The notes below the pieces were generated by a model. It was not told where the DNA came from. It saw only the letters and a program-made list of their open reading frames with translations, and ran no database searches. DNA of 64,000 nucleotides from Thalassospira sp. HF15 (GTDB taxonomy: Bacteria > Pseudomonadota > Alphaproteobacteria > Rhodospirillales > Thalassospiraceae). Within the stretch, counting starts at the first letter, position 1. Every line of letters begins with the position of its first letter. Shown piece by piece: positions 1 through 8,187 of the stretch. Location: contig NZ_JAAVKI010000001.1 in assembly GCF_011806525.1 (NCBI RefSeq), positions 62,001 to 126,000 on the forward strand. The letters are read 5' to 3'. The translations under genes were made by a program, and so were the position numbers.

Positions 1-201
1 ACCCGTCTTGTGACCCAGATGTATTTCCCGGGTGATCCGCTGCTTGATCTTGATCCGATTTTCCTCGGTACCGAAGACGCAGCCGCACGTGAACGCCTGA
101 TTGCCAAATTCTCGATCGACAAGACCGAGGAAGGCTTCGCACTGGGCTATCAGTTCGACATTGTCCTGCGTGGACGCAACGGCACCCCGATGGAGAATTA
201 A
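1..201 (+). CDS. pcaH: Protocatechuate 3,4-dioxygenase beta subunit, C-terminal end (partial)
   Basis: Only the last 66 codons lie in the window; the frame is open from base 1 to the TAA at 199-201. The peptide contains the stretch TQMYFPGDPLLDLDPI, typical of the end of PcaH, the beta subunit of the iron(III) intradiol dioxygenase that opens protocatechuate to 3-carboxy-cis,cis-muconate. The Tyr and His iron ligands of the family lie upstream and cannot be checked here. The alpha subunit gene pcaG starts three bases after the stop, the usual pcaHG arrangement, so the two are surely co-transcribed and probably translationally coupled. Confidence 0.95.
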   Translation, partial: TRLVTQMYFPGDPLLDLDPIFLGTEDAAARERLIAKFSIDKTEEGFALGYQFDIVLRGRNGTPMEN

Positions 202-204
202 GTC

Positions 205-792
205 ATGGCTTATGGTGAAACCCCCTCACAGACGGTTGGTCCGTATTTCGCCTATGGCTTGACCGCAGGCCAGTACGCATACGACTTTACCGACATCGCC
301 GATCCGACCGTTGCTGGCCCGGATGCCAAGGGTGAGCATATCCGCATCACCGGCACTGTCTTTGACGGTGAAGGCAATCCAGTCAATGACGCAATGATCG
401 AAATCTGGCAGGCCGATGCCGATGGTGTATACAACGAAAACCCGATTGATGTGTCCGGCACCGATTTCCGCGGGCTTGGCCGTTGCGGTACGGGCACGGA
501 TGCCCAAAACCGGTTCTGGTTTGACACGGTAAAGCCGGGTGTTGTTGCTGATGCCGGTGCACCTTTTGTCAACGTGATCATCTTCATGCGCGGCATGCTG
601 GTCCATGCCTTTACCCGTTTCTATTTCGACGATGAGGCTGAACTGAATGCAAAAGACCCTGTCTTGCAGTCGGTGCCAGAAAATCGTCGCGACACCTTGA
701 TCGCCAAGCGTGTCGAAACCCCGACGGGGATTGAATACCGGATCGATATTCACATGCAGGGGGACGCGGAAACCGTGTTCTTCGACGTGTAA
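205..792 (+). CDS. pcaG: Protocatechuate 3,4-dioxygenase alpha subunit
   Basis: 195 residues, close to the usual 200 of PcaG. The N-terminus has the family signature TPSQTVGPYF (about residues 6-15), followed by the intradiol dioxygenase beta-sandwich with the segment DAMIEIWQADADG around residue 65. The alpha subunit lines the active site but does not bind the iron; the ligands are in PcaH. The enzyme is cytoplasmic and catalyses ortho cleavage of protocatechuate, the entry to the beta-ketoadipate pathway. The gene sits 3 bases behind pcaH and is followed by a 130-base spacer with a strong hairpin, then by pcaI, pcaJ and pcaF, which carry out the last two steps of the same pathway. Confidence 0.96.
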   Translation: MAYGETPSQTVGPYFAYGLTAGQYAYDFTDIADPTVAGPDAKGEHIRITGTVFDGEGNPVNDAMIEIWQADADGVYNENPIDVSGTDFRGLGRCGTGTDAQNRFWFDTVKPGVVADAGAPFVNVIIFMRGMLVHAFTRFYFDDEAELNAKDPVLQSVPENRRDTLIAKRVETPTGIEYRIDIHMQGDAETVFFDV

Positions 793-804
793 GTCGATCT
801 GGTG

Positions 805-853
805 CGATGGCTGCGTCCGCTGCTTTGGGGAAAGCCGGCGGTCGCAGCCATCG
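805..853 (+). other. Large intercistronic hairpin between pcaG and pcaI
   Basis: The arms CGATGGCTGCG (805-815) and CGCAGCCATCG (843-853) are perfectly complementary. Inside them CCGC (817-820) pairs with GCGG (838-841), and GCTTT (822-826) with AAAGC (831-835) around a GGGG loop, giving one long, slightly interrupted stem. There is no run of T after it, so it is not a clear intrinsic terminator. It may protect the pcaHG message or partly limit read-through into pcaIJF. Confidence 0.6.
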
Positions 854-922
854 ACCTGAATTTCCTTTGGGGCGATTGCCCCGCATTTCTATGTTTTGGA
901 TTGATGCCACAGGAGTTTTGCC

Positions 923-1777
923 GTGGTTGCACGTTTCATGTCGCTTAAAGAAGCCGTCGCGTCCTGCGTAAAGGATGGCGACACCATCTCGATGGAAGGC
1001 TTTACCCATCTGATACCGCATGCTGCCGGACACGAAATCATTCGTCAGGGCATCAAGGATCTGACCCTGATCCGCATGACGCCCGATATGATCTATGATC
1101 AGCTGATCGGTGCGGGCTGCGCGAAAAAACTTGTTTTTTCCTGGGGTGGTAACCCCGGCGTAGGGTCGCTGCACCGTCTGCGCGATGCCTATGAAAAAGG
1201 CTGGCCGACCAAGCTTGAAATCGAAGAGCACAGTCATGCGGCCATGGCCAACGCCTATGACGCGGGCGCGGCTGGTCTGCCTTGTGCGGTGTTTAAGGGA
1301 TATCGTGGCGCGGAACTGCCGCGCGTGAACCCGAACATCAAGTTCATCGAATGCCCGTTCACCGGTGAAAGCCTGGCGGCGGTTCCGGCAATTCGCCCGG
1401 ACGTCACTGTGGTGCATGCCCAGAAAGCCAACAAAAAGGGCGATGTCCTGTTTGAAGGCATTGTCGGTGTTCAGAAAGAAGCCGTTCTGGCAGCGAAAAA
1501 ATCGATCATCACCGTCGAAGAGATTGTCGATGATTTTGGTGACATTTCGCCCAATGCCGTCATGTTGCCGAACTGGGCCGTGACCGCAATTGTCGAAGTG
1601 CCGGGCGGGGCGCATCCGTCCTATGCCCAGGGCTATTACAAGCGCGACAACGCGTTCTATAAGGCATGGGATCCGATTGCGCGTGATCGCGAAGCGTTCC
1701 AGGCATGGCTTGAAGAACATGTCATTAATGGCGGCCCCGAAGATTTCGCGGCCAAGCGCGACGCAAACAAAGCCTGA
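923..1777 (+). CDS. pcaI: 3-oxoadipate CoA-transferase subunit A
   Basis: 284 residues of the family I CoA-transferase alpha subunit, of the glutaconate CoA-transferase/CatI type rather than the shorter Pseudomonas putida PcaI type. With PcaJ it moves CoA from succinyl-CoA to 3-oxoadipate. Seen: MEGFTHLIPHAAGHEIIRQG near the N-terminus and the KANKKGDVLFEG segment around residue 170. The start is GTG at 923, seven bases after AGGAG (911-915); an in-frame ATG at 938 is too far from that site. Subunit B follows 14 bases downstream. The substrate is assigned from the pca neighbours; the sequence alone would also allow another dicarboxylic acyl-CoA transfer. Confidence 0.9.
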   Translation: MVARFMSLKEAVASCVKDGDTISMEGFTHLIPHAAGHEIIRQGIKDLTLIRMTPDMIYDQLIGAGCAKKLVFSWGGNPGVGSLHRLRDAYEKGWPTKLEIEEHSHAAMANAYDAGAAGLPCAVFKGYRGAELPRVNPNIKFIECPFTGESLAAVPAIRPDVTVVHAQKANKKGDVLFEGIVGVQKEAVLAAKKSIITVEEIVDDFGDISPNAVMLPNWAVTAIVEVPGGAHPSYAQGYYKRDNAFYKAWDPIARDREAFQAWLEEHVINGGPEDFAAKRDANKA

Positions 1778-1791
1778 GCGGAGGAAAGATC

Positions 1792-2565
1792 ATGGTTGAA
1801 TATACCCCGACTGAAATGATGACGGTATCCGCTGCACGCGCGCTTAAAAATGACGATGTGTGCTTTGTTGGGATCGGGATGCCGTCGGCTGCGTGTAATC
1901 TGGCGCGCCTGACCCATGCACCCGACATCACCCTGATTTATGAAAGTGGCACCATCGGCACCAAGCCGGATGTCCTGCCGCTGTCGATTGGCGATGGCGA
2001 GCTTTGCGAAACGGCTGTCAACACGGTCGCCGTGCCGGAAATGTTCCGCTACTGGCTGCAGGGTGGCAAGATTTCGGTTGGTTTCCTTGGCGCGGCCCAG
2101 CTCGATAAATATGGCAACATCAACACCACCGTTATTGGCGATTACGACAACCCCAAAGTCCGTCTGCCGGGCGGTGGTGGTGCACCGGAAATCGCGACCA
2201 GTTGTGGTGAAGTTTTCCTTGTGATGAAACAAAGCAAACGTGGCTTTGTCGAAAAGATCGATTTCGTGACATCGCTTGGTCATGGCAAGGGCGGCGATGA
2301 TCGCGCGTCCTATGGTGTGGATACCAAGGGCCCGTCGCGTTTGATTACCGATCTTTGCATCATGGAACCGCATCCGGTCGGCAAACAGTTCGTCGTGACG
2401 TCGATCCATCCGGGTGTCACCCGCGAAGAAATCATCGAAAACACCGGTTGGGAGGTTGAGTTCGCCGACGAAGTCGCCGAAACTGCGATCCCGTCCGAGA
2501 AAGAATTGCAGGTTCTGCGTGAACTGCATGCTCGTACCGCCAAGGCCCATGGGGACCAGCAGTAA
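1792..2565 (+). CDS. pcaJ: 3-oxoadipate CoA-transferase subunit B
   Basis: 257 residues, the beta subunit partner of the preceding gene. The ESG triad at residues 51-53 (YESGTIG) matches the position of the catalytic glutamate in glutaconate CoA-transferase-type beta subunits, which forms the glutamyl-CoA thioester intermediate. The glycine-rich segment LPGGGGAPEIATSCGE near residue 125 is also typical. A good ribosome site (GGAGGA) precedes the ATG. The gene is flanked by pcaI and pcaF, so succinyl-CoA:3-oxoadipate CoA transfer is the obvious role. Confidence 0.9.
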   Translation: MVEYTPTEMMTVSAARALKNDDVCFVGIGMPSAACNLARLTHAPDITLIYESGTIGTKPDVLPLSIGDGELCETAVNTVAVPEMFRYWLQGGKISVGFLGAAQLDKYGNINTTVIGDYDNPKVRLPGGGGAPEIATSCGEVFLVMKQSKRGFVEKIDFVTSLGHGKGGDDRASYGVDTKGPSRLITDLCIMEPHPVGKQFVVTSIHPGVTREEIIENTGWEVEFADEVAETAIPSEKELQVLRELHARTAKAHGDQQ

Positions 2566-2588
2566 GAGCAATAAAAAGGATTTTGGAA

Positions 2589-3794
2589 ATGGCTGACGCA
2601 TATATTTGCGATTACATCCGTACCCCGATTGGCCGCTTTGGTGGCAGCCTGTCACAGGTGCGCGCCGATGATCTGGGGGCTGTGCCGCTCAAGGCACTCA
2701 TGGACCGTAATCCGGATCTGGATTTTGGCGCTGTTGACGATATCGTCTTTGGCTGTGCGAACCAGGCTGGTGAGGACAACCGCAACGTCGCACGCATGTC
2801 ATCGCTTCTGGCGGGACTGCCCGAAACGGTGACGGGCACCACGGTCAACCGTCTGTGCGGTTCGGGCATGGATGCCATCATCATTGCTGCGCGTGCGATC
2901 AAATCGGGCGAAGCGGATCTGATGATTGCCGGTGGTGTGGAAAACATGTCGCGTGCGCCGTTCGTGATGCCAAAGGCCACCTCGGCCTTTTCGCGCAATG
3001 CGGAAATCTATGACACCACGATTGGCTGGCGGTTCGTCAACCCGGTGATGAAGAAACAGTACGGCGTGGATTCCATGCCCGAAACCGGCGAAAACGTTGC
3101 CGAGGATTTCAATATTTCCCGCGAAGATCAGGATGCCTTTGCCGCCCGTTCGCAGGACAAGGCCGTTGCCGCACAGGAAAACGGCAATCTGGCCGCGGAA
3201 ATCACCCCGGTGACCATTCCGCAGCGTAAAGGCGATGCGATTGTTGTGGAAAAGGATGAACATCCGCGTCCGGGCACCACGGCCGAAAAACTTGCCAAAC
3301 TGCCGACCCCGTTCCGCGAAGGTGGTTCGGTGACAGCCGGTAACGCATCAGGTGTCAATGACGGGGCCGCGGCCCTGATCGTCGCATCCGAAGCCGCGGT
3401 CAAGAAATATGGCCTGACGCCGATTGCACGCGTTGTCGGTGGTGCGACCGCCGGTGTTGCGCCGCGCATCATGGGCTTTGGCCCGGCACCGGCCAGCAAG
3501 AAGCTTTTGGCACGTCTTGGCTGGTCCACCGATCAGCTTGACGTGATCGAATTGAACGAGGCTTTTGCATCACAGGGTCTGGCGACTTTGCGTGATCTTG
3601 GCATTGCTGATGACGATGCGCGCGTAAACCCGAATGGTGGTGCAATTGCACTTGGCCATCCGTTGGGCATGTCGGGCGCACGTATTGCCGGCACCGCCGC
3701 CCTTCAGATGAAACGCACTGGTGGCAAGCGTGCACTGGCAACCATGTGCATTGGTGTTGGCCAGGGCATTGCGATTGCGCTTGAAGCTGTCTGA
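2589..3794 (+). CDS. pcaF: 3-oxoadipyl-CoA thiolase
   Basis: 401 residues, full-length thiolase. It cleaves 3-oxoadipyl-CoA with CoA to succinyl-CoA and acetyl-CoA, the last step of the beta-ketoadipate pathway. The nucleophilic cysteine is Cys90 in [10 protein letters not shown]. The C-terminal half has [19 protein letters not shown] with the catalytic His, and the second active-site Cys is in MCIGVGQG. The ATG at 2589 is chosen because AGGA (2577-2580) lies eight bases upstream; an in-frame TTG at 2583 is too close to that site. It closes the pcaHGIJF run and is followed by a terminator. Other acetyl-CoA acyltransferases look alike, so the substrate rests on the neighbours. Confidence 0.93.
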   Translation: MADAYICDYIRTPIGRFGGSLSQVRADDLGAVPLKALMDRNPDLDFGAVDDIVFGCANQAGEDNRNVARMSSLLAGLPETVTGTTVNRLCGSGMDAIIIAARAIKSGEADLMIAGGVENMSRAPFVMPKATSAFSRNAEIYDTTIGWRFVNPVMKKQYGVDSMPETGENVAEDFNISREDQDAFAARSQDKAVAAQENGNLAAEITPVTIPQRKGDAIVVEKDEHPRPGTTAEKLAKLPTPFREGGSVTAGNASGVNDGAAALIVASEAAVKKYGLTPIARVVGGATAGVAPRIMGFGPAPASKKLLARLGWSTDQLDVIELNEAFASQGLATLRDLGIADDDARVNPNGGAIALGHPLGMSGARIAGTAALQMKRTGGKRALATMCIGVGQGIAIALEAV

Positions 3795-3824
3795 GCCGGA
3801 TGGCTGACTGATCTTTGAAAAGGT

Positions 3825-3860
3825 GCCCCTGTGCCGGTTGACGGGCAGGGGCTTCTTTTT
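3825..3860 (+). terminator. Intrinsic terminator after pcaF
   Basis: GCCCCTG (3825-3831) pairs with CAGGGGC (3846-3852), followed by TTCTTTTT (3853-3860). The loop is 14 bases. It separates pcaHGIJF from pcaB, which starts 79 bases later. Confidence 0.75.
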
Positions 3861-3938
3861 GCGTTGTTGACCAATATGGTTGCTGGCGCGACACTACCGA
3901 CTTGATTTCGCACCTGTTTGAACGGTGGATGATACCTG

Positions 3939-5276
3939 ATGAGCGTTTCGCCTTTTGACTCTGCCTTGCTTGGGGATCTGTTTTCCGATCCGGAAATTGC
4001 CGGTCTTTTTGATGACCAGGCCCAGATTTCAGCCATGCTGTTGTTTGAATCAGCCCTTGCTGCGGCTGAGGCGCGCGCAGGCGTGATCCCCGAACAAAGT
4101 GCGGTTCGCATTGCCGAGGTCTGCCGCGAATTCAATCCTGATCCGGCAACCCTGGCAGCCGGAACGGCAAGTGCCGGTGTACCGGTTCCCGCACTGGTCA
4201 AGGCACTGAAAGCGGAAATTGGCGGCGAAGATGCCCGATATGTTCATTTCGGTGCGACCAGTCAGGATGTGGTCGATAGTGCGCTTGTCCTGCAGCTGCG
4301 CGATGCGATTGCAATCATTCGGCGCCGTATTCGCAAACTGTCCAAGGTTCTTGCTGCCCATGCCGATACGCATCGAAAAACGGTGATGATCGGTCGCACC
4401 CGCTCCCAGCAGGCTGTGCCTACCACATTTGGGCTTAAGGCCGCCGGGTGGCTGGCGCCACTTGTGCGCATTGATCGCCGCATTGAAAGCCTGTCGTCTG
4501 ATTTGCTGCGGGTTTCATTTGGCGGTGCTGCGGGCACGTTGGCCTCCATCGGTGCGAAGGCGGGCGACGTTGAAAACAATCTGGCCGAAGAACTTGATCT
4601 GCCGTTGGCCGATATGCCCTGGCATACCCAGCGTGATGGTCTGGTGGATTTTGCCAGCCAGTTGACAGCGTTAACCGGTGCACTTGGCAAAATGGGGCAG
4701 GACCTTGTCCTGCTGGCGCAGTCTGAAATTGCCGAAGTTCAGCCGGGCAAGGGGGGCGGATCATCGACGATGCCGCATAAATCCAACCCGGTGCAGGCGG
4801 AAATGCTGGTCACGCTTGCGCGGTTCAATGCCGGGCAGCTCGGAACCTTTGCCCAGTCGCAACTTCATGATCATGAGCGCTGCGGGGCAAGTTGGCTTCT
4901 TGAATGGTTGACCTTGCCACAGATCATTACAGCAGCCGGCGCAGCCCTTGCACAGGCCGTGGATATGGTCCCGGGTCTTAAAATCAATGCGGACCGGATG
5001 ACGGATAATCTTGAGCTATCGCGCGGCGCGATGCTGGCAGAGGCCGCAACCTTTGCCCTTGCAGATCACATCGGCCGGGATGCGGCAGATAAGCTGGTTA
5101 AGGAAGCTGTGGCGAAGTCATCTGCCAATCAAACAAACCTGTTTGATGAATTGCCGAAACTGACCGATGCACCGGTTGATTGGGATCACGTCCGTGATCC
5201 GGTGAACTATGTCGGTCAGGCCGATCTGTTCATTGACCGGGTTTTGGGGACTGCCCGGCGCGGCTTGCGCGATTGA
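3939..5276 (+). CDS. pcaB: 3-carboxy-cis,cis-muconate cycloisomerase
   Basis: 445 residues, fumarase/aspartase superfamily. It lactonises 3-carboxy-cis,cis-muconate, the PcaHG product, to 4-carboxymuconolactone. The superfamily signature SSTMPHKSNP is at residues 275-284, with the flexible catalytic loop glycines just before it, and HFGATSQDVVDSA near residue 105 supplies other active-site residues. Length agrees with bacterial PcaB (about 450). The gene stands behind the pcaF terminator and probably has its own promoter in 3861-3938. pcaC and pcaD are not in the window and may lie upstream of pcaH. Adenylosuccinate lyase is less likely given the pca context. Confidence 0.92.
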   Translation: MSVSPFDSALLGDLFSDPEIAGLFDDQAQISAMLLFESALAAAEARAGVIPEQSAVRIAEVCREFNPDPATLAAGTASAGVPVPALVKALKAEIGGEDARYVHFGATSQDVVDSALVLQLRDAIAIIRRRIRKLSKVLAAHADTHRKTVMIGRTRSQQAVPTTFGLKAAGWLAPLVRIDRRIESLSSDLLRVSFGGAAGTLASIGAKAGDVENNLAEELDLPLADMPWHTQRDGLVDFASQLTALTGALGKMGQDLVLLAQSEIAEVQPGKGGGSSTMPHKSNPVQAEMLVTLARFNAGQLGTFAQSQLHDHERCGASWLLEWLTLPQIITAAGAALAQAVDMVPGLKINADRMTDNLELSRGAMLAEAATFALADHIGRDAADKLVKEAVAKSSANQTNLFDELPKLTDAPVDWDHVRDPVNYVGQADLFIDRVLGTARRGLRD

Positions 5277-5323
5277 ACCAATAAAAGGGCTGCCTATTTG
5301 GCGACCTTCTTATTTCGGGTATT

Positions 5324-5806
5324 TCAGGATCGGGGACGCAACCGCTTTTCAACGGCATAGTTATGGATCGGCACACCGCGCAGTTCAAAGTCGCGGCGCT
5401 CCACAACGGAAAACCCCTGTTTGACCATAAAGGATTTGGCCAGCTCGCTGGCCTCGCAATACAGCTTGCCGATACCCTGTTTCTTGGCCTCGGCCTCCAG
5501 CGCGGCATAAAGTTTTGCCACAGCACCAGTACCGGCAACATCGGGGCTGGCATAGAGAAACCGGATATGCCCGTCTGATTCCACATCGCTAAAGGCAACC
5601 GCCTGATCGTTTTCATCAACGGCGATAAAGGTCGTTCGACCATCCGTCATGGCTTCGATCCACTGATCTGGTGTCAGGCAAAGTTTGGACCAGACATCAA
5701 TCTGATCGGGACCATAGGCGCTGCTTGCAAGTTCGTTGACCGCGCGATTGAAAATCTCGATCAGGGCAGGGGCATCGCTGTCTTTGAAGGGACGGATGGT
5801 GATCAC
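5324..5806 (-). CDS. GNAT family N-acetyltransferase
   Basis: 160 residues spanning one GNAT domain: the N-terminal MITIRPFKDSDAPALIEIF, a DGHIRFLYASPDVAGTGAVAKLY segment where acetyl-CoA would bind (a degenerate Q/RxxGxG/A motif), and the C-terminal MVKQGFSVVERR strand. The start is GTG at 5806, six bases after GGGAGA on the minus strand. The protein resembles YafP/ElaA-like small acetyltransferases; the acceptor cannot be told from sequence. It converges with pcaB and stands alone, so the neighbours give no clue to its job. Confidence 0.8.
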   Translation of the reverse strand: MITIRPFKDSDAPALIEIFNRAVNELASSAYGPDQIDVWSKLCLTPDQWIEAMTDGRTTFIAVDENDQAVAFSDVESDGHIRFLYASPDVAGTGAVAKLYAALEAEAKKQGIGKLYCEASELAKSFMVKQGFSVVERRDFELRGVPIHNYAVEKRLRPRS

Positions 5807-5996
5807 GATGCGTCTCCCGCAATAGCTGTTCCCAGCTGACAGTGCGCTGCGAATTTACGCAGTAATATCAATGGCTGAACAAACATGAAGGTCTTCCTGA
5901 TGACTTTTTATTTTGATCGGTTTTTGCATGGTCAAACAGTAAAAGGCAAGAGGCCTTGTTTCCGTTGAAGATATTTACTTGTGACCAGATGAAACA

Positions 5997-6010
5997 TTGA
6001 TTCTTATCAA
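5997..6010 (+). promoter_or_regulatory. Perfect FNR/Anr-type box
   Basis: TTGAT (5997-6001), four bases TCTT, ATCAA (6006-6010): an exact match to the FNR/Anr/FixK consensus TTGAT-N4-ATCAA. Its centre lies about 73 bases before the ATG of the DUF2892 gene. If it acts as a class II activator site near -41.5, transcription would start near 6045, with TTATGA (6033-6038) as a weak -10 box. This suggests the downstream genes are induced at low oxygen. Confidence 0.7.
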
Positions 6011-6076
6011 TGAAAAACAATAGTTCATCATGTTATGAAATAAATACAATCAATAGCCTTTCCCAAGGAGGAATTC

Positions 6077-6301
6077 ATGGCAAATGTTGGAACTCTGGAC
6101 CGTATTGTCCGTGCCGTTGCCGGTGTTGTTTTGTTGGCCTTGCCGTTCGTTTCGGCTGCTCCGCAAGACGGTGGCATGGCGTACGGCGTTTATGGCTGGG
6201 TCATGATTGCCGCCGGTGTTGTCATGTTGGTAACTGCGGCATTGCGTTTCTGCCCGCTTTATATGCTATTTGGCCTACGGACCTGCCCGCTTTCCAAATA
6301 G
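6077..6301 (+). CDS. DUF2892 (YgaP-like) small inner-membrane protein
   Basis: 74 residues. The pattern NVGTLDRIVRAVAG at the N-terminus, two hydrophobic segments (about residues 10-30 and 40-58) and the final CPLYMLFGLRTCP motif are those of DUF2892, the membrane domain that in YgaP is fused to a rhodanese. The two C-terminal cysteines are kept. A strong ribosome site AAGGAGGA (6065-6072) precedes the ATG. A perfect FNR-type box lies upstream, and a DUF442-type gene follows at 6453. In the wider family such genes sit near sulfide- or thiol-handling proteins; a role in sulfur transfer at low oxygen is an inference. An overlapping 99-codon frame starting at 6010 is a shadow. Confidence 0.88.
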   Translation: MANVGTLDRIVRAVAGVVLLALPFVSAAPQDGGMAYGVYGWVMIAAGVVMLVTAALRFCPLYMLFGLRTCPLSK

Positions 6302-6452
6302 GTCACTGATCGGTTTTATCACTCGGGCTTTTCTGTTCGCATGACGTAATGCTGGCATCCGTCAGCGTGTGCGTTATGCTGTGTCGACGTGCTGAAACAG
6401 ACCCTGCAAGTTTCAGGGTCCGGCTACCGGCAATGACGAACGGAATATAAAA

Positions 6453-6866
6453 ATGAAACGCCTGAGTGATGAACTGACTGTATCTCCGCAAATGCCCCTT
6501 GAGGCGATTGACGAAATCGCCAAGGCCGGGTTCAAGACCATCATCTGCAATCGACCCGATGATGAAGACCCGGGACAACCGTCATTTTCTGAAATTGCTG
6601 CCAAGGCCGAAGCCGCTGGCATGAAGGCGATCTTTCAGCCAGTCGCAAGTGGTAATGTGTCCGATGAGGATGCAGATGCCTTTGCGGCCAACCTGGCGGC
6701 CGCGGAAAAGCCGGTCTTTGCCTATTGCCGCAGTGGTACACGCTGCACGATCCTTTGGTCGCTGGCCAATGCCGGGCAAATGCCCGCTGGTGATATCATC
6801 AAGGCTGCGGCTGATGCCGGATATGACATGGCACCGCTGGCACCACGGATTGCTACGCGCGGTTAA
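6453..6866 (+). CDS. DUF442/TIGR01244 family protein (Blh-like phosphatase/sulfurtransferase fold)
   Basis: 137 residues. The domain has the protein-tyrosine-phosphatase-like fold with the loop YCRSGTR at residues 91-97, Cys92 being the predicted nucleophile and Arg97 the anion-binding residue. The N-terminal MKRLSDELTVSPQM is typical of the family, which is often fused to or placed beside persulfide dioxygenase-like beta-lactamase-fold enzymes (Blh). Here it is a single domain, 150 bases behind the FNR-box DUF2892 gene, so a shared role in sulfide or persulfide handling is plausible. No persulfide dioxygenase or rhodanese gene is seen nearby. Whether it is on the same transcript as the DUF2892 gene is not certain. 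Confidence 0.85.
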   Translation: MKRLSDELTVSPQMPLEAIDEIAKAGFKTIICNRPDDEDPGQPSFSEIAAKAEAAGMKAIFQPVASGNVSDEDADAFAANLAAAEKPVFAYCRSGTRCTILWSLANAGQMPAGDIIKAAADAGYDMAPLAPRIATRG

Positions 6867-6987
6867 GGCGCTATAACGCGCAAGTTATGCGGTGCCTTGC
6901 TGTGCAAAAAACGCAGTGAGCATCGCATAAATTGCACTATTCCTTTTTTGCGTTTCATGACGATATATCCGCGCATGCTATTGTTGC

Positions 6988-8151
6988 ATGATTTTATCAA
7001 GTGATAGCGGTATGACGTCAAACGCACGCCACCTTCCCGACATACGACTTCGACTGGCTGAGAGTTCTGATCTCGATGCGTTGTGCGATATTGAAAACCG
7101 GTCCTTTGAGGTCGACCGACTGACACGGCGCGCCTTCAAACGGTTTGTTGGTAGTGAAACCGCGCGTTTGACCGTCGCGGAAGCCGGCAAGGACGGGACT
7201 GTTGTTGGCTATGCGCTGGTGATTTTTCGCCGTAACGTGGCGCTTGCCCGGCTTTATTCAATAGCAGTGTTACCCGATCATCGCGGGCAAGGGATTGGCC
7301 GTGCCTTGATCGCACAGGCCGAAGAACTCAGTCTTGATTTCGGGACGCCGATCATTCGCCTTGAAGTCAGCCAGAAAAACACAGACGCGATCCGTTTGTT
7401 TACGGAAAACGGTTATCGCGAGTTTGACCTTTATCCGGATTATTATCCCGATCATTCAAATGCGCTGCGTATGGAAAAGGTGCTTGTTCCCAATGCCATG
7501 CATCTGCCATCACCCATTCATTTTTATCATCAGACTTTGCCATTCACCTGTGGTCCGGCGGCCCTGATGATGGCGATGAATGCGCTTGATGGCGATATCG
7601 AACTGGATCGTAGTCTTGAAATTGCGCTTTGGCGCGAAGCCACCACGATTTTTATGACATCCGGGCAGGGCGGCTGTGGTCCGCTTGGATTGGCATTGGC
7701 TGCATATAAGCGCGGCTTTGAGGCCGAAGTGCTCAGCAGCCGCGATGGTCCTCTGTTTGTTGATACGGTGCGTAAACCGCAAAATCGCGAAGTTGTCGAA
7801 CTGGTGCATTATGACTTTGCCCGTCAGGCGCTTGATGCCGGTATTGCGGTCACAACCGGGCCGTTTGGCATTGCCGAGATCGAAGAACGCACAAAACGGG
7901 GCAAAATGGCACTGGTCCTGATCAGCCAGTACCGCATTTATGGTGACAAGATTCCGCACTGGGTGGTGGTGTCGGGCTTTGACGAGCGCTTTGTGTATGT
8001 CAGTGACCCTGATATTGGCGAAGATCATGAACCCTATACGGGAAGTGATTGTCTGTCGGTGCCAATCCTGCGCCAGGAATTTGATCTGATGGCGCGCTAT
8101 GGCCGCGACAAGCTGCAAGCAGCCGTGTTTATTGACAAAAAGGCCGGGTAG
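6988..8151 (+). CDS. GNAT acetyltransferase fused to a C39-like cysteine peptidase
   Basis: 387 residues, two domains. Residues 15-170 are a GNAT domain (ARLYSIAVLPDHRGQGIGRALI carries the acetyl-CoA P-loop RGQGIG). Residues 175-380 are a papain-like C39-type peptidase: catalytic Cys188 in FTCGPAAL, His324 in PHWVVV and Asp340 in VSDPD. It has no transporter part, unlike bacteriocin-exporting C39 proteins. The GNAT half is clearly similar to the N-terminal domain of the convergent ATP-grasp gene at 8188-10158, so the two proteins probably work on one peptide product or modified protein. An alternative start is ATG 7012; neither start has a strong ribosome site. Substrate unknown. Confidence 0.85.
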   Translation: MILSSDSGMTSNARHLPDIRLRLAESSDLDALCDIENRSFEVDRLTRRAFKRFVGSETARLTVAEAGKDGTVVGYALVIFRRNVALARLYSIAVLPDHRGQGIGRALIAQAEELSLDFGTPIIRLEVSQKNTDAIRLFTENGYREFDLYPDYYPDHSNALRMEKVLVPNAMHLPSPIHFYHQTLPFTCGPAALMMAMNALDGDIELDRSLEIALWREATTIFMTSGQGGCGPLGLALAAYKRGFEAEVLSSRDGPLFVDTVRKPQNREVVELVHYDFARQALDAGIAVTTGPFGIAEIEERTKRGKMALVLISQYRIYGDKIPHWVVVSGFDERFVYVSDPDIGEDHEPYTGSDCLSVPILRQEFDLMARYGRDKLQAAVFIDKKAG

Positions 8152-8164
8152 AGCCCGGCCTTTT
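8137..8164. terminator. Bidirectional terminator between the two convergent GNAT-fusion genes
   Basis: GGCCGGG (8142-8148) pairs with CCCGGCC (8154-8160) around TAGAG, which contains the stop codon of the plus-strand gene. A run of A precedes the stem and TTTT follows it, so it can stop transcription from both sides. Confidence 0.85.
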
Positions 8165-8187
8165 CTGTGTGTAGGTGTTGCGTTGTC

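Noticed and set aside
611..1720. 369-codon minus-strand open frame, with similar long ones at 1657-2655, 43608-44870 and 55402-56823
   Set aside because: All are shadows of pca, betB and puuC genes and contain no recognisable family.
6010..6309. 99-codon frame over the DUF2892 gene
   Set aside because: The other frame has the strong ribosome site and the DUF2892 motifs; this one starts inside the FNR box.
7540..8151. C39 domain as part of a bacteriocin export system
   Set aside because: No ABC transporter or membrane domain is fused, and no double-glycine leader peptide gene is near.
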